Source: Tulasnella sp. 424
Taxonomy: Eukaryota > Basidiomycota > Agaricomycetes > Cantharellales > Tulasnellaceae
Length of the DNA: 64,000 bases
Direction of reading: 5' to 3'
Assembly (NCBI GenBank): GCA_019633425.1
Contig: WSUB01000012.1
Span: forward strand, 214,371 to 278,370
The translations under genes and the position numbers were made by a program. Below the pieces are notes generated by a model. That model saw nothing but the letters and a program-made list of their open reading frames with translations, had not been told where the DNA came from and did no database searches. Of the stretch, positions 12,262 to 23,762 are shown piece by piece; position 1 is the stretch's first letter, and each line of letters begins with the position of its first letter.

Positions 12262-12527
12262 GGCGCTTAGTTTGGGAGGGGGAAAGGAGGGTGATATCAA
12301 GCAACTTGATGTTTGGTTGCTTATCACCAATTTCTACGTGTGGGTATTCCTAGGAAGAACTGCGGAGCCGGGGAAGAAGAAACGTCCTTATGCCGCTTTG
12401 AAGGGAGGTGCATCATTTTATCTTATCTTATCGGCACTGCCAACGGGAGTAGTTAATCTCTCTCCCATAACGTGGAGTACACTTTCCAAAAGTGATACGT
12501 GCGGGAGGAGTTGGGTATATATTCACT

Positions 12528-13965
12528 TTAAGATAACTCAGCATTCGTCGACTTCTTAATTGCCCAGACTCCTGGCCACTGGAATAAAAAGGTTCAGCAT
12601 GACGAGTCCCCATCTCAAGTGATCCGTTGAACTTACTCTACCGTATTGTTTGACCCTGGCTTCTTTCAGCTCTGCTTGAGTGTTGCGTACCCAGAGATCA
12701 ACAACCTCGGGAGGTTCACCCAAAGAATTGAGTAGTGGACGAGCTGCGTCCGTGAACTGGAGGCAATTCCGGGCCATCAGGTCCCCAACACGCTGCTCGA
12801 TCTCAGGCACTAGGGGATGTTCAACGTAAAGAGAAGAAATATTGTTCAAGAAAAGCTTAGGACTTACTATTACGGTCCCAGGCACCAATGGGAGTGTAGA
12901 GCACCGTGGAGGAGACCTCCTGCCATACATCGCCCGACTCGGCAAGTCTGTCGGGTATCCGCTCCAACTCTGGAAGTCCCGGGTTTCTTGCCTACTCATC
13001 ACATGTGAGCTCATGTTGTAGGATTTGGCGTAGGGAGTACTTACTATCATGGCGCTTCCTGCTGAGGTAAGTAGCTTATGCATCCAACTAAAGTTCTACC
13101 AGCGCAGAGGGGGTTAAGGCGCTTCCAAATAGCCGAGAAATATGAAACCCACAGGATCGTCGGGAATCTGAGTTCCGAATGATCTGTGACCCACGTCGAA
13201 AATCTCGAATTGGGCCTCTAACGAAATGAAAACCCCGCCAGGACGGAGCATCTTGACGACCTGTCCGAGAAAAGCTGGATAATCATGAATGCCCTGGATG
13301 ATAGCACGCGCATGGATGACGTCGAAGCTATTGTTGTAGCGGCTGAGGTCTTTATTGACGTCACCGCATTCGAACTGGCAGTTGGGTGGCGGCTCGCTGG
13401 AGAGAGACACGCGGAGGGAATGCGGAGGTTAACACAGAGTTCAGTTTTACCGAATCATCACCTATAGGTAATAACCAAGGCGGTGGTCTCGGCGTACTCA
13501 CGAAATGGGGTTTACCGGGGCTAGGTCGAGTCCCACTACATCGGCATGAGGGAACATCCTAGCGACTCCAATAGCCCACGAACCTGAGCCCGTACCAACG
13601 TCAAGAACCGCAGGCCGAGCATTCGGTCGTGGAGCGAGGGCACGTTGGACGGCGTCCGGACATAGAAACAGGCCTCCGATTTTCGTAGTCAGCATTTCGT
13701 GTTGCAAGTCTAGCCGGTTGTGCTCTACGGCATCAGCTGAGGGGATAGACGCGGTGTTATCAGGCAGGGCCGCATGTGTTCGCTCAGCCGTTATTGAACT
13801 TACCAGGAAGCATGTAAGACTTTCGTATACGGAAGAAAAAGAGGTTAATTAGAGATTTTTTGGGAAGAAAGGAGAATCCCCAACCTCATTCAGGCTGTTT
13901 AGCTGTCTTCCATGCACTTCGCGAAGGGGCACAGCGATCTTCAGGCTGCCGTTGGATTTCATCAT
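12528..13965 (-). CDS. SAM-dependent methyltransferase copy M2
   Basis: The start is placed at 13965 (MMKSNGSLKIAVPLREVHGR); an in-frame ATG at 14055 is possible but would give an N-terminus unlike its neighbours. YMLPG is near 13812. The SAM exon (about 13500-13735) has EHNRLDLQHEMLTTKIGGLF, motif I LDVGTGSGSW and motif [12 protein letters not shown]. Exon 4 (about 13165-13400) has PPPNCQFECGDVN, FDVIHARAIIQG and LRPGGVFISLEA. Exon 5 is NFSWMHKLLTSAGSAMI. The GPW box is diverged (LYTPIGAWDRN). The helical exon has EQRVGDLMARNCLQF and VVDLWVRNTQAEL. The last exon codes WPGVWAIKKSTNAELS with a stop at 12528. An unbroken frame of 175 codons runs through several of the 3' introns. Confidence 0.73.
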
Positions 13966-14988
13966 CTTTTTCTCGCGGGGTTGACTAAAAGACTGAATCG
14001 GGTATTCGGAGGGGGACGCTGGGCGCCTGAACGTAAGTTGCTCTTGGCCGCGCACCGCCTGACCCAGAGAGGGAATTTTATACTAATACGAAGGCTTAGC
14101 AAAGTCCATTTGAAGGAGGCCGACACATCGAGTGTACCTACATCATCACCATCGGCTCAACTGAATCAATACTACGTGTAACTTCAGTGGCACCGGGTTT
14201 AGCTCTTTGATTGGTATCCGCTCCCCAGGGTTCAGTGCGGTAATATCCGCTTCCGCCGTTGGAACGGGTGGCCCGACGGCACGTGCAGGACGAGAAGCAA
14301 AGTGACACCGCTTCCCAAGTGATTGTCTCTTTGAGAGCACCTAAGGGACCAAAAATTCCTTTGGGATGAACCAACTTGTTTTGAAACGGGGGTCAGCCTC
14401 CAACGCAACTTACCGCGCGAAGGTGATCAAGTGCAACGTACGACGAGTGCAAATCTCCCATGTATCTCCAGCCAATCACTTTTCTTCCGTGTGCCTGCAA
14501 AAAACGAAAGATGGCCGCTTGATCAGATACAGGAAGGTCGATTGCAGGTCGGTCGCCGAAGGGTTTTTACGAGGTGCGAGTTTAAACCGAGCCCGATCAC
14601 TGCTGCCGTCATTGGAGCTTGAATTTGCATTACGGACATCTCCGGTGGGCCAGAGGCTGGGACGTGAGTACAAGCGGGAGTCAAAGGGAGTTGGGGATTG
14701 CGCGTTGAGTTCTGAAAACGAGCGTCGTCAGCCACATCAAAGGCTTGTTTGTCGATGGACCCTATCTGCGTTTGACGCCCCTCAGCGGCGGCTCACTCGC
14801 ACAAAATAAAAACAACAAAAAAAGTATGTGGAATTCATAGTACATATGATGATGTATGTCGACTGTTCTTGTAAGAGGCTTCTAGTACATGTTCTAACTA
14901 AGTGATAAAATGCTAGTGAATGGGTTATAGGGTAGTACAAGTGATAAAATGATCGAGTCGGGGAACGGTTCATGTAGGTAAAAGAACA
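13966..14988. other. Intergenic, copies M2/M1
   Basis: This is a wider gap than the others on this strand. Short overlapping frames on both strands (for example 14146-14374 and 14366-14809) have no family motif or clean splice structure. It may hold a decayed sequence; I cannot support a gene. Confidence 0.35.
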
Positions 14989-16634
14989 TCAATAGAATAC
15001 ATCATCTCCGGGCTTTCTCCTTTTGATCCCCCATGCGCATATCCACTAGGGTCGATGATTATTCGTTAGCAAGGGATGAAACGAACGACGATGTCGAGGG
15101 TACATGACGACGGAAACACACACTCACTCGGATGTACATTCGTTTTCGCAGATGCCTCAACTCGTCGTGTACGCGCTCCGTCCACAAGTCGAGTGTCTCC
15201 TCAAAGTACCCCGCGGTCAGAAGTAACGGGCGAACCGATGAGGTAAACCGGAGGGCATCTTGCCGCATGAGTTCGGCAACGTATCGAGAACGTTCGCCTA
15301 CTGAAAGAACCCATCATGTTGATCAGCAAAATGAGGGGGTGGCAAGGGGGAAGGGAAGGGAAGAAGCTAAGTAATACTCACGACTATCTTCTCCCCAGGG
15401 ACCGATCGGTATCCACAGCACCTTCTCACCGGTCTCTTCCCATACACCTTCCATCTCCCTCAACCATTTAGGAATTTGAGGTCCAGCCCGAATGCCAGGT
15501 CCGCGAGCCTTTTTCGATAGGGAACGGCGAGCCGAAATGTCAGTTGGAACGTTCCCGGCTCTGTCGACGGAAATCCGCCCTCCTCACCTCCATAGCGCAC
15601 AGCGAGGCGAGCGCTATTTTCTGGGTCCACGAGAACCCCTAAGATCGACGTCAGACATCGAAGGATCAAATATGGGTAGGAACGTACTCACCGGATCATC
15701 TTCAGTTCGGGCGGTTATTGGCCGGAATTGGTCGTCGTAGAGCTGCAGATCGCACTCGATTGATTGGAAGACTCCTCCGGGACGAAGAACTTGGCCCACG
15801 TCTTCAAGGAACGCGCGATAGTCTGCAATGCCGGATGATACGCAGCGGGCGTTGACAACGTCGAAGGAACCGTAATACTGCTCTAGACCGAGGTTGACGT
15901 CGTCACATTCGAAGCGGCAGTTTGGCGGTGGCGGTCTGTACACGCAAGGGCCCCGATCCCAACCCGGATGTGTCAGACAGAAGCGACATACACTGCAGGG
16001 ACACGCAATAAAAGCTATGTTTTACGCACGAGTTTAGGTTAGCCGGAGCGAGGTCGATTCCGACGACGTCGGCATGAGGAAAGAGTTTTGCGACGTCGAG
16101 AACCCAGCAGCCGGATCCAGCGCCCACGTCGAGGATCGAAGGAACTTCAGTCTGCTTCGGTGCGAGCGCACGATGGACGGCATCGGGCCTGAGCCAGAGT
16201 CCGTTCATCTTCTTCTTGAGCATCTCGTGTTGCATGTCGAGTCTACAGTGTTCTGGGGCGTCGGCTAAAGAACCCCCCACGAAAAGGTATGAGCAAAACC
16301 GGGGCGGGAAGACTTCCGGATCTCGAAAAGACTCACCAGGTAGCATATAAAACTGAACACGTCAAAATGCAATAGTTAGTATCAAGAGAAAGCCAAAAAC
16401 CAAAAGCGGCCAAAGCGTCGCGCCGCTCACCTCGCTCGTGTTGTTGAATACCCTGCCATGAATTTCGCGAAGCATTCGCTGGTGGTCGACGGAAGATTCG
16501 TATGAATAGATGCTCCATGTTGGACTAGAACAACGTGATTCGTCGCTAAACTCTCTTACACCCATCTCGTCGCCGGTAAGCTCATCGTCGGCGTAATCGT
16601 CCCGAATATACCGGTCATGTGATGTGGTGGCCAT
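14989..16634 (-). CDS. SAM-dependent methyltransferase copy M1 (innermost minus-strand copy)
   Basis: Start at 16634 (MATTSHDRYIRDDY). The N-terminus is long and acidic/Ser-rich and ends SIYSYESSVDHQRMLREIHG, which matches the plus-strand copies rather than M2-M9. The SAM exon (about 16030-16265) has EHCRLDMQHEMLKKKMNGLW, motif I LDVGAGSGCW and motif II VVGIDLAPAN. Exon 4 (about 15690-15935) has [32 protein letters not shown] and LRPGGVFQSIECD. A GPW box reads LWIPIGPWGED. The helical exon (about 15120-15300) has RYVAELMRQDALRF. The last exon codes WICAWGIKRRKPGDDVFY with a stop at 14989. It is the closest minus-strand relative of the plus-strand group and faces copy P1. Confidence 0.78.
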
Positions 16635-19055
16635 TTCAAGAGAGTCGAGCAAGGAAAGGGGGAAGAAAAAACGGCGCTGCTGAAAATGGGAGAGTCGAGG
16701 AAAAGGGAAAAGTGTGATGATAAACTAGTAGCGACTTGAACGAGGTGCCCTATATGGGTGATGTGGTCGATCGAGCGGAAAGGGGGGAGGGGAAAAGGCG
16801 ATGGGACGTATACACCTCGAACCCCTTCTTGGCCTTTAAGCTCGATATATACCCCTCAGGTTGTGTTCGCCACTTTCTACTGCATCCGGCGTTTGGTTAC
16901 AACACGGACCATTGGGATCCAAAGAAACAAAGCTTCGCGGCTGAAAGGTCCTAGGTCGGCGGCGGATCTCTCCTTATTTCACCTGAGATCTTTCATCCCA
17001 TTCGCTCCCTTGTCCGGCGGATGCAGGGGCAGCAGAGTCTTTTGGTTCGAAGGGTAAGCGAAGAAACGTTACTTTATCCCAGGGGCCTTGCTACTCCCCC
17101 GATATCGTCAGGCCGGAATGAACCGCGGGGCTGGATAAAGAGAGGCACCAGATACGATCAAAAGATTCGACTGTGCGGTTGTCCGATGACACGAGGACTG
17201 GGGTGGAACGGGAAAGGGTGTGAAGGACGTAAAAACACAAATTATTAGCGAGAACACGCGCGATTCGTACATAATAGCGCATAACAAACCCGACGTCCAG
17301 CCGTCGATGGATCTGGCCCCACCGCGCTCCCTACCCCGCGGATGCCTCGATGCCCAGTAAAGGAAGCACCAGGCGTGTGCGGGTGAGCCCAGTGGCGTTA
17401 GAAAAAGGCGCTTTTCCGCCTGGGATGCCCCGATTTCCGGATCGGGCGGTTCTTACATAGCACGTACGCGCGCGTGTACGTGTCGGCAATCGCCGGGCCT
17501 CCCCAGCGGGGACGAGAGCTGACCCGCCGAAGCGAGTCATAAATTTGAAAGGGCAACCACGAACGTAAACGGCCCTCTTTGCCGGTTACTTTTGTTCGCT
17601 CCGCCGTTGTCGCAGGAGGAGCTGCTGCTCCGCGGTCGGGGCTTCGAGGCTGGGAGAAAGGGTATTCGCAGCGAGGCCGGTGTGAGGGAGGGGCGACCCC
17701 AAAAATGTTGAAAATACCCATAGAATGGGAGCCCCCATTGTCTGCTTACGATTGGGAACATCGACTTGTAGATAAAGCAGCTTTGGGCGGAAATCCGTCG
17801 ACGGAGAACACTGGGAGGAGCTCACTAGAACCCATAGTCTAAAATAGGCAGCCAATCGCCGTCAACAGATCCTCCACTCCATCATGGAGAGCGAGGCGAG
17901 CTCATCAGATAGGCATACCATTTTGAGGAAAAAAACTTCGAACAGCGATTCTCCGCGTACAGCCAAGCCACTGCGTGTATCACCAGAACATTTGATGGAG
18001 GTGTCGAAGTACGAGAACTCTGCGGCCGAGTTCTAGTTGCGTTGCTACCTTTGTTGAAAAACGCCGACGATGCGGGTCGAGGCGCTCAAATTGGCCGATG
18101 GCCGGGAGCTTAATTGGTGATCTCTGACCATAAAAGGGTCAAAGCCGGTGACACGATCGAAGGAGTCGACGGTTCTGAACGTCATTGCATAACTCTGACA
18201 GGTCGTCGGTCTTCTTGATTATCGTTACTCGAAAAAGAAACAAACCGTGTATGATAATGGGATATTAAACCTAGCGGGCGAGCCGTCCTGGAAGCCGCGA
18301 GCAAGTCCTATTGGTTAGGCGATCATGAAAGGAAAAGCGGGCGGCTCTTCGCTTAACGGATGGTCGAGGTTGGGGAACGTGTTCAGACCCAGATCAACAG
18401 CAACCGAGTTTGGCGCCAATAGGTTCTGAGAAAAGTATGCCGTCCATTAGACATCTTCTGGAGCGCGCGGGCCCTGCCGTATTTCGCCACCGAAAGATCG
18501 CGTTCTCATATCGAAAACGACTTCCTTCTTTGAGGCTTGCGAAATCTCTCGGCCTTGGAGCAAATCGCGTTAACCAACCAATGGGAAATGGAGGATGCAA
18601 AGTGCGACGGCGACGCAGTTCCGCTTGTTCGGCCAATGAGCCAGTTGGAACCATGATCTTTGGAATCTAAAGTCCCCGTCCTCCATTCTGGCTTGTCTCG
18701 GGGGGCGGAGAGGCGCGAGAGAGCGGTGGCGAAAGGTGTGCTACAGATGGGGGAGAGACGGAGTTGTTCACTCTACGCGTCTAAGTCCGTCACCTCCGCG
18801 TCAAAGGAGAAACGCTTCAATATTGTCAAAGTCCGAAGAGTGCCTAGGTGGATGACAGTCACTAGGTGCAGCTTCAATGCCGTGATGATACCGCTTCGCA
18901 CCGGTACCCACGTTTAGTGACAACTCCTCGACGACGCATAATTGTAATTCAGACCACGCCCCCCTCCTCCTCTTACAGCCCCCGAACTGTCTCCCTCAAG
19001 AACACGCGAACGCTAAATATAACACCCACCTCACTTGATCAAAGGAGAATATCGT
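16635..19055. promoter_or_regulatory. Divergent intergenic region between the two arms of the array
   Basis: 2.4 kb between the start codons of M1 (16634, minus) and P1 (19056, plus); both promoters must lie here. No gene is supported: the open frames are short, overlap on both strands and lack motifs. An inverted repeat at 17461-17482 has 7-bp arms CACGTAC and GTACGTG around a GCGCGCGT centre. CCAAT-type GGCCAATGAG lies near 18631. Direct transcript evidence would be needed to assign promoters. Confidence 0.45.
17461..17482. repeat. Inverted repeat CACGTAC-8-GTACGTG
   Basis: Two perfect 7-base arms flank an alternating CG tract, forming an almost complete palindrome in the middle third of the divergent gap. 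The arms resemble E-box half sites (CACGTR). A function as a shared control site for both arms of the array is only an inference. Confidence 0.5.
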
Positions 19056-20803
19056 ATGAGCTCTCAGGACGTTGACGACTCTGCATCCATGTCCTCGCGC
19101 GATAGCGAGGGGATCTCTCGAAGTGAGTCGCCCCTCTGGGCTCATTGGGACCCGACCACCGCACCAAGCAGCCCACGGACAAGTATCTACTCCTTCGCTT
19201 CTTCAGTCGAGAAGCACCTCATCACCCAGACCGTTCATGGCCGAGTCCTCAACAATACCAACGAGGTTAGCTAGAGGCACACATTTCATTGTTCCTTCCC
19301 CCTTTCGGCTCTTTACCCCCGGCGGCAAGCTGATATTCCTTCTTTTCCGCGCGCGGCTTCGCGGGCGGCTACAGAAATACATGTTACCGGGTTCGTAGTA
19401 TCGTCCCTGGTCCATCAAGAAGAATGTCGCTCACTTGATCACATCACCTATCTTGACCTTCATTACATAGCCGACATGGAGGAGCATGGGCGGCTGGACA
19501 TTCAACATGAGATGTTAAAAGTCGCCCTGGGTGGGCTGTATATGCGACCGGCTGCTCCAGCGGTCCGGCGCGCTTTGTCCTCCCGCAAGGAAGATGGGTC
19601 TCCCATGGTTCTCGACATCGGGACGGGAAGCGGAAGCTGGGTCGTGGACATGGCGAAGCAGTATCCTCATGCAGAGGTCGTGGGCATGGACCTTGCTCCT
19701 CCGAATTTCGCTACGTATGTGCTCCATTCAGGAACGTCCCCTCGCTGTGATGCTGAAGACTATCATTATCCGGAAACTTAGCGCGCCTCCCTCGAATGTT
19801 CGAATCGAATGTGACGACGCTAACCTAGGGCTATCTCAGTACTTCCCCGAGTCCTTCGATGTGGTCCACTGTCGGTGTATCACAACGGGTATCATCAACT
19901 ATCGCGGCTTACTGGAGCAGATATACAACGTCCTTCGACCCGGAGGAGTGCTTCTCACTGTTGATTGTGACATGTTGGTATACAGCGAGAAGCAGGAGCC
20001 GATTACCGCCCTTAACGAGGACGAAGAGGAAAGTGCTCAGACCAAACCTCAGCGAGATTATGAGGAAGTCTGAACTCGTGGCGTTGGTATACAGGGTTTT
20101 ACGTGGATGAACAAGATCTTCGTCAACGCATATGCGGCGATCTCAGTGAGTGCTACTTTTAGAGTCTTATCCGTGTAGCGCAAAATCCTCACCCTTTCGT
20201 CACCATAAAGGGCCGTAACCCCAACGCCAACGCGTATCTTCATACCTCAAAATTCTTAAGAGAGATGGAGGAAGCCGGTTGCCAGTGGGAAGAACGAGGC
20301 GAGAAAGCCCTCTGGATACCACTCGGTCCTTGGACAGAGGAACGTGAGTGTCCTATCGCGAATTCCCGAAATTAAGAGAGACGAGGATACCGCTTCATAA
20401 TCTAAAACACCCCTCCCTTCCTCCTAATTGATTAGTGAAGAAGGAACCGGTGAATAAACGGGATCACCTCACCGCCGAGCTCATGCAAGAAGATTTCCTT
20501 CGGATGGGCGCGACGTGTCGCCCTCTTCTTTTAATGTCCGGGCTCTTCGAGGAGACCGTGGATCGCTGGATCAGGATGCAAGAGGAAGAGGTGAGGGACA
20601 TGAAAGCGAAGATGTATGTCAAGGTGAGCCCGCCGGACGACAAATTCCTTTTTGTACGACTTCTCTCGGTGATTCAAACAACCTTCTCTCCCGGCGGCGC
20701 TAAAATTTCCCAGTGGATATGTAACTGGGCAGTCAAGAAGAAGGTATCGGGGTCACCCGAGCCTGACGTTGGGAAGTCGGGGTCTTCAGCGATGCAGTCG
20801 TAA
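19056..20803 (+). CDS. SAM-dependent methyltransferase copy P1
   Basis: Start at 19056 (MSSQDVDDSASMSSRDSEG); the in-frame ATG at 19035 is an alternative. Exon 1 ends SIYSFASSVEKHLITQTVHG. KYMLPG is near 19381. The SAM exon (about 19470-19718) has EEHGRLDIQHEMLKVALGG, motif I LDIGTGSGSW and motif II VVGMDLAPPN. Exon 4 (about 19783-20030) has IECDDANLGLSQYFPESFDV and LRPGGVLLTVDCD, ending in EDEE where the others have EDEP. Exon 5 is GFTWMNKIFVNAYAAIS. Exon 6 ends LWIPLGPWTEER. The helical exon is about 20437-20620. The last exon (from about 20712) codes WICNWAVKKK and a 19-residue tail. It is the most diverged plus-strand copy apart from P8 and P9. Confidence 0.8.
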
Positions 20804-21602
20804 AAGGTACGTCGTTTTTATCTCGGACTCTGATCGCTCTTTTTTTGTTCCTTCGGTCGCCTGATGACTTCATTTTGCTAGGCATTATACGTTAGGACCA
20901 CAGCATTTTGTACTTGTAGCTGGTCACGGTAATTTTATCGAATCATAGTCCCGGAGAAAGCATCGTCCTACCCGAAGCAAACGCGGAAGGATGGAAAGCT
21001 TCTAGTGCTCAAAAGCGAAAATGAGGCGTGTGTGCGTTTACTTCCGGCGTTCGGGTGGACTTTTCCGGATCCGGATCCGGATTTTGAGGAGGTGAGGTGA
21101 GAACGCCGTTGGAACTCTGACCGGCTCCATTCTTCCAACTCTCTCCTTCCCACTTTTAACCCAGGCCTCCGCTTTTCGCTCAATCCAGCTCGCTCACATC
21201 TCTCGCTTCCTCAATCACTTTATAATTAGTACATGCTTCTACAGAAGCCTTTTAATTCCGCGGTAACGACCTCGACTACGAAAATGGGGAGATGACCTTT
21301 CCGACTGTGGATTGGTGGTCCTTCCACGTTCGAGTGAAGAATGGATAACCCCAAGTGTTCCCCCTCGAAGTCCAGCGACCGACCAGGGCTGTGAGAAGAT
21401 ACTTTGAACTCGCACTCCGCAGCGGCTTCAAGAATCCACGTTGGCGGCCAATCACCTTATAAACCGTGCTCAAGCCACACAGGCCGCAACTGGCTGCTAA
21501 CAAGTCTCCCAGCGGGAATCAGGCCTTTACCAGCAGGCACTCTCACACTCGCCACAAAATCCCAATCTCTCTCTCTCTCTCTCTAACCCTCTCTCATACA
21601 CC
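20804..21602. promoter_or_regulatory. Intergenic P1/P2 with promoter of P2
   Basis: Holds a CCGGAT repeat (21065-21080), the shared upstream element GGTGAGAACGCCGTTGG (21096-21112), the palindrome CTTCTACAGAAG (21236-21247), a CCAAT box (GGCCAATCACC near 21448) and a CT-rich run just before the P2 start. The order of these elements is kept upstream of later copies, though the spacing is longer here. Confidence 0.55.
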
Positions 21603-23177
21603 ATGGAGGACGAAACTACCTCTCAGTCAAGTGGTATGACGTCACGCAGTGAGTCGCCATTCGACGCCGCTGAGGGTTCAGTCGCAGCCCCCAGCAGCCC
21701 GCGGACGAGCGTTTACTCCTACGCCTCGTCGGTCGACAAGCATTTGGTGCTGAGGGAGCTACATGGGCGGATAGTGAATAACACGAACGATGTACGTGTG
21801 TTACACACTTTAGGACCAGTGCGCGCACAAAAGAAAGCTAACAGGCCGATTTTTTATTTGTTTTCTCGCCGGTGGACCAGAAATACGTGCTTCCCGGTAA
21901 GTTTGGAAGCCCTTTGCATTTCGTCACTTTCTAGGTTATTGAGGTTTAATTTTTCCCTTCGCAGCTGATGGAGAGGAACACGGTCGGCTGGATGTCCAGC
22001 ACGAAATGCTGAAAGCGGCGCTGGGAGGGCTCTACGTTCGTCAGGCTGCGCCCGCCGTCCGCCGCGCGCTGGCGTTCCGAAAGGACGGGGATCCTAATGC
22101 AATTCTGGACATTGGCACTGGGAGCGGTTGTTGGGTTGTTGATATGGCCAAGCAATACCCTCACGCCGAGGCAGTCGGCATGGATCTAGCTCCGCCGAAT
22201 TTCATTTCGTGAGTGCTCGGCTCTTTCTCAGCACCATGCCGGGCTCGCTCAAGTCAGGGTTTTCGATCGCATAAGACCACCTCCAGATAACACTCGGTTC
22301 GAGTGTGACGACGCGAATCATGGCTTGTCGCAGTATTTCCCGGAATCGTTTGACGTGGTCCATTCCCGCTGCATCACCATTGGGGTCACGGACTACCGGA
22401 GTCTCTTGGAACAGGCGTACAATGTTCTTCGACCGGGTGGAGTCCTGCTGACGGTGGACTGTGACATGCTGGCCTATGATGAGAACCAGGAGCCTATCCT
22501 GGCTATGAACGAGGATGAGCCGGTACGTCGCATTGATTATTATCAGGCGGAGCAGCATTTAATTTTCGCCGAAACTCACAGGGATTCTCATGGATGAACC
22601 TCGTCCTAGAGACCGCGTTTCAAGCAATCATTGTGAGACCTTAGAGACTTCAGTTACACGAAATCGCTCACCATCTTTCTAAACCCTAAGAAACGAAATC
22701 CCAAAGCCAACGCGTACCTCAATACGTCCAAGTGGATCAAGGAGATGGGAGAGAACAACTGTCCTTGGGAGGAGTTTGGTGAACGGGCTGTCTGGGTGCC
22801 ACTGGGGCCATGGACCAAAGAGCGTGCGTCTTCTTCGCCTGGGCGCTACCGAAGTCCTATTCATTCACCGTGTTGGCTTTACTCTACTAGTGGAAGGAGA
22901 CCGCGTCAACAGGCGCGAGTTCATTGCTGCCCAACTCATGCAAGAGGACTTTTTGAACATGGGCGACACAGTACGACCTCTGCTCCTGGCCTCTGGGAAC
23001 CCCGCGGAAACGGTTGACCGGTGGATTCGTGAACAGAAGGATGAAGTGAGTGGGATGAAGGCGAAGCTCTATTTCAAAGTTCGTAACAGTTAGAGCTTTT
23101 TGCGAATATGAACTCCCATCTCATCTTTTTTTTACTTGACACAGTGGATTTGCAATTGGGCTGTGAAGAAGAAATGA
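21603..23177 (+). CDS. SAM-dependent methyltransferase copy P2
   Basis: Start at 21603 (MEDETTSQSSGMTSRSESPF). Exon 1 ends SVYSYASSVDKHLVLRELHG. KYVLPG is near 21882. The SAM exon (about 21964-22208) has EEHGRLDVQHEMLKAALGG, motif I LDIGTGSGCW and motif II AVGMDLAPPN. Exon 4 (about 22286-22520) has RFECDDANHGLSQYFPESFD and LRPGGVLLTVDCD. Exon 5 is GFSWMNLVLETAFQAII. Exon 6 ends VWVPLGPWTKER. The helical exon has QLMQEDFLNMGDTVRPLLL. The last exon is minimal: WICNWAVKKK and a stop at 23177. Its 3' end and downstream DNA are the source type of the orphan last exons found between later copies. It looks intact. Confidence 0.82.
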
Positions 23178-23762
23178 TGCCTGTCTGACCGCCCCAACAG
23201 TAGAAATATGGGCGTCGGGACCTCACAACATCTACCTGATGAACACTCCCTGCAGTAATCTAATTATTATTACTATGAATAGAGGACGAATTCTGTATTT
23301 GTACCTCGTAAATTCCGTACCTACTGTTTACTATACGAGTTGTAGCGATTCACGCTTCCAGGAAGCTTTATCTCAAAGCCTGCAGAAATTGCGTATCGTA
23401 CCCGGCAGAGGAGTTTATCCCAAGAACGGACTTGATCGACCGGATCAATGGTACGTCCTTGCCTTGATCCGGTTGTTTTCTCAGGATATAGGGCCTTGGT
23501 GGGAACGCCGTTGGAAGCTTGACCAGCTTATTCTCCCTCTTCCAGCCTGCCTTGCGCCTCTCTTGCTCCTTTGAGTACATCGAGTGTGTTGGATCTCAGT
23601 TCACCAATCATAGATACTTCTTCTTAAGAACCTTTCATTTCATTTTCGCTCTCTCGGCCATGAGACGAAGGCCTAACGGCTTCCGGCTTAATCATCCCTA
23701 GTTCTCACTCTTCATTATAATCGCAGCTTCTCTAGATCTTTCCCCTTTTTCCTCCCCAAGAA
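23178..23762. promoter_or_regulatory. Intergenic P2/P3 with promoter of P3
   Basis: Carries the shared element GGGAACGCCGTTGG (23501-23514) about 260 bases before the start and the palindrome-like CTTCTTAAGAAC (23620-23631), followed by TTTCATTTCA and CTCGGCCA. The block after the P2 stop (CCCCAACAGTAGAAATATGG) recurs after the orphan exons further right. No gene is seen. Confidence 0.55.

Noticed and set aside
12556..13083. 175-codon continuous minus-strand frame as a separate gene
   Set aside because: It is exons 5-7 of copy M2 read through their introns; the family exon motifs lie inside it in the expected order.
16736..18917. Short open frames in the divergent gap
   Set aside because: None has a conserved motif, plausible splice partners or a bias to one strand; they look like chance frames in GC-rich DNA.
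21236..21247. Heat-shock element reading of the CTTCTNNAGAAG palindrome
   Set aside because: The spacing between TTC and GAA units does not fit the nTTCnnGAAn rule.
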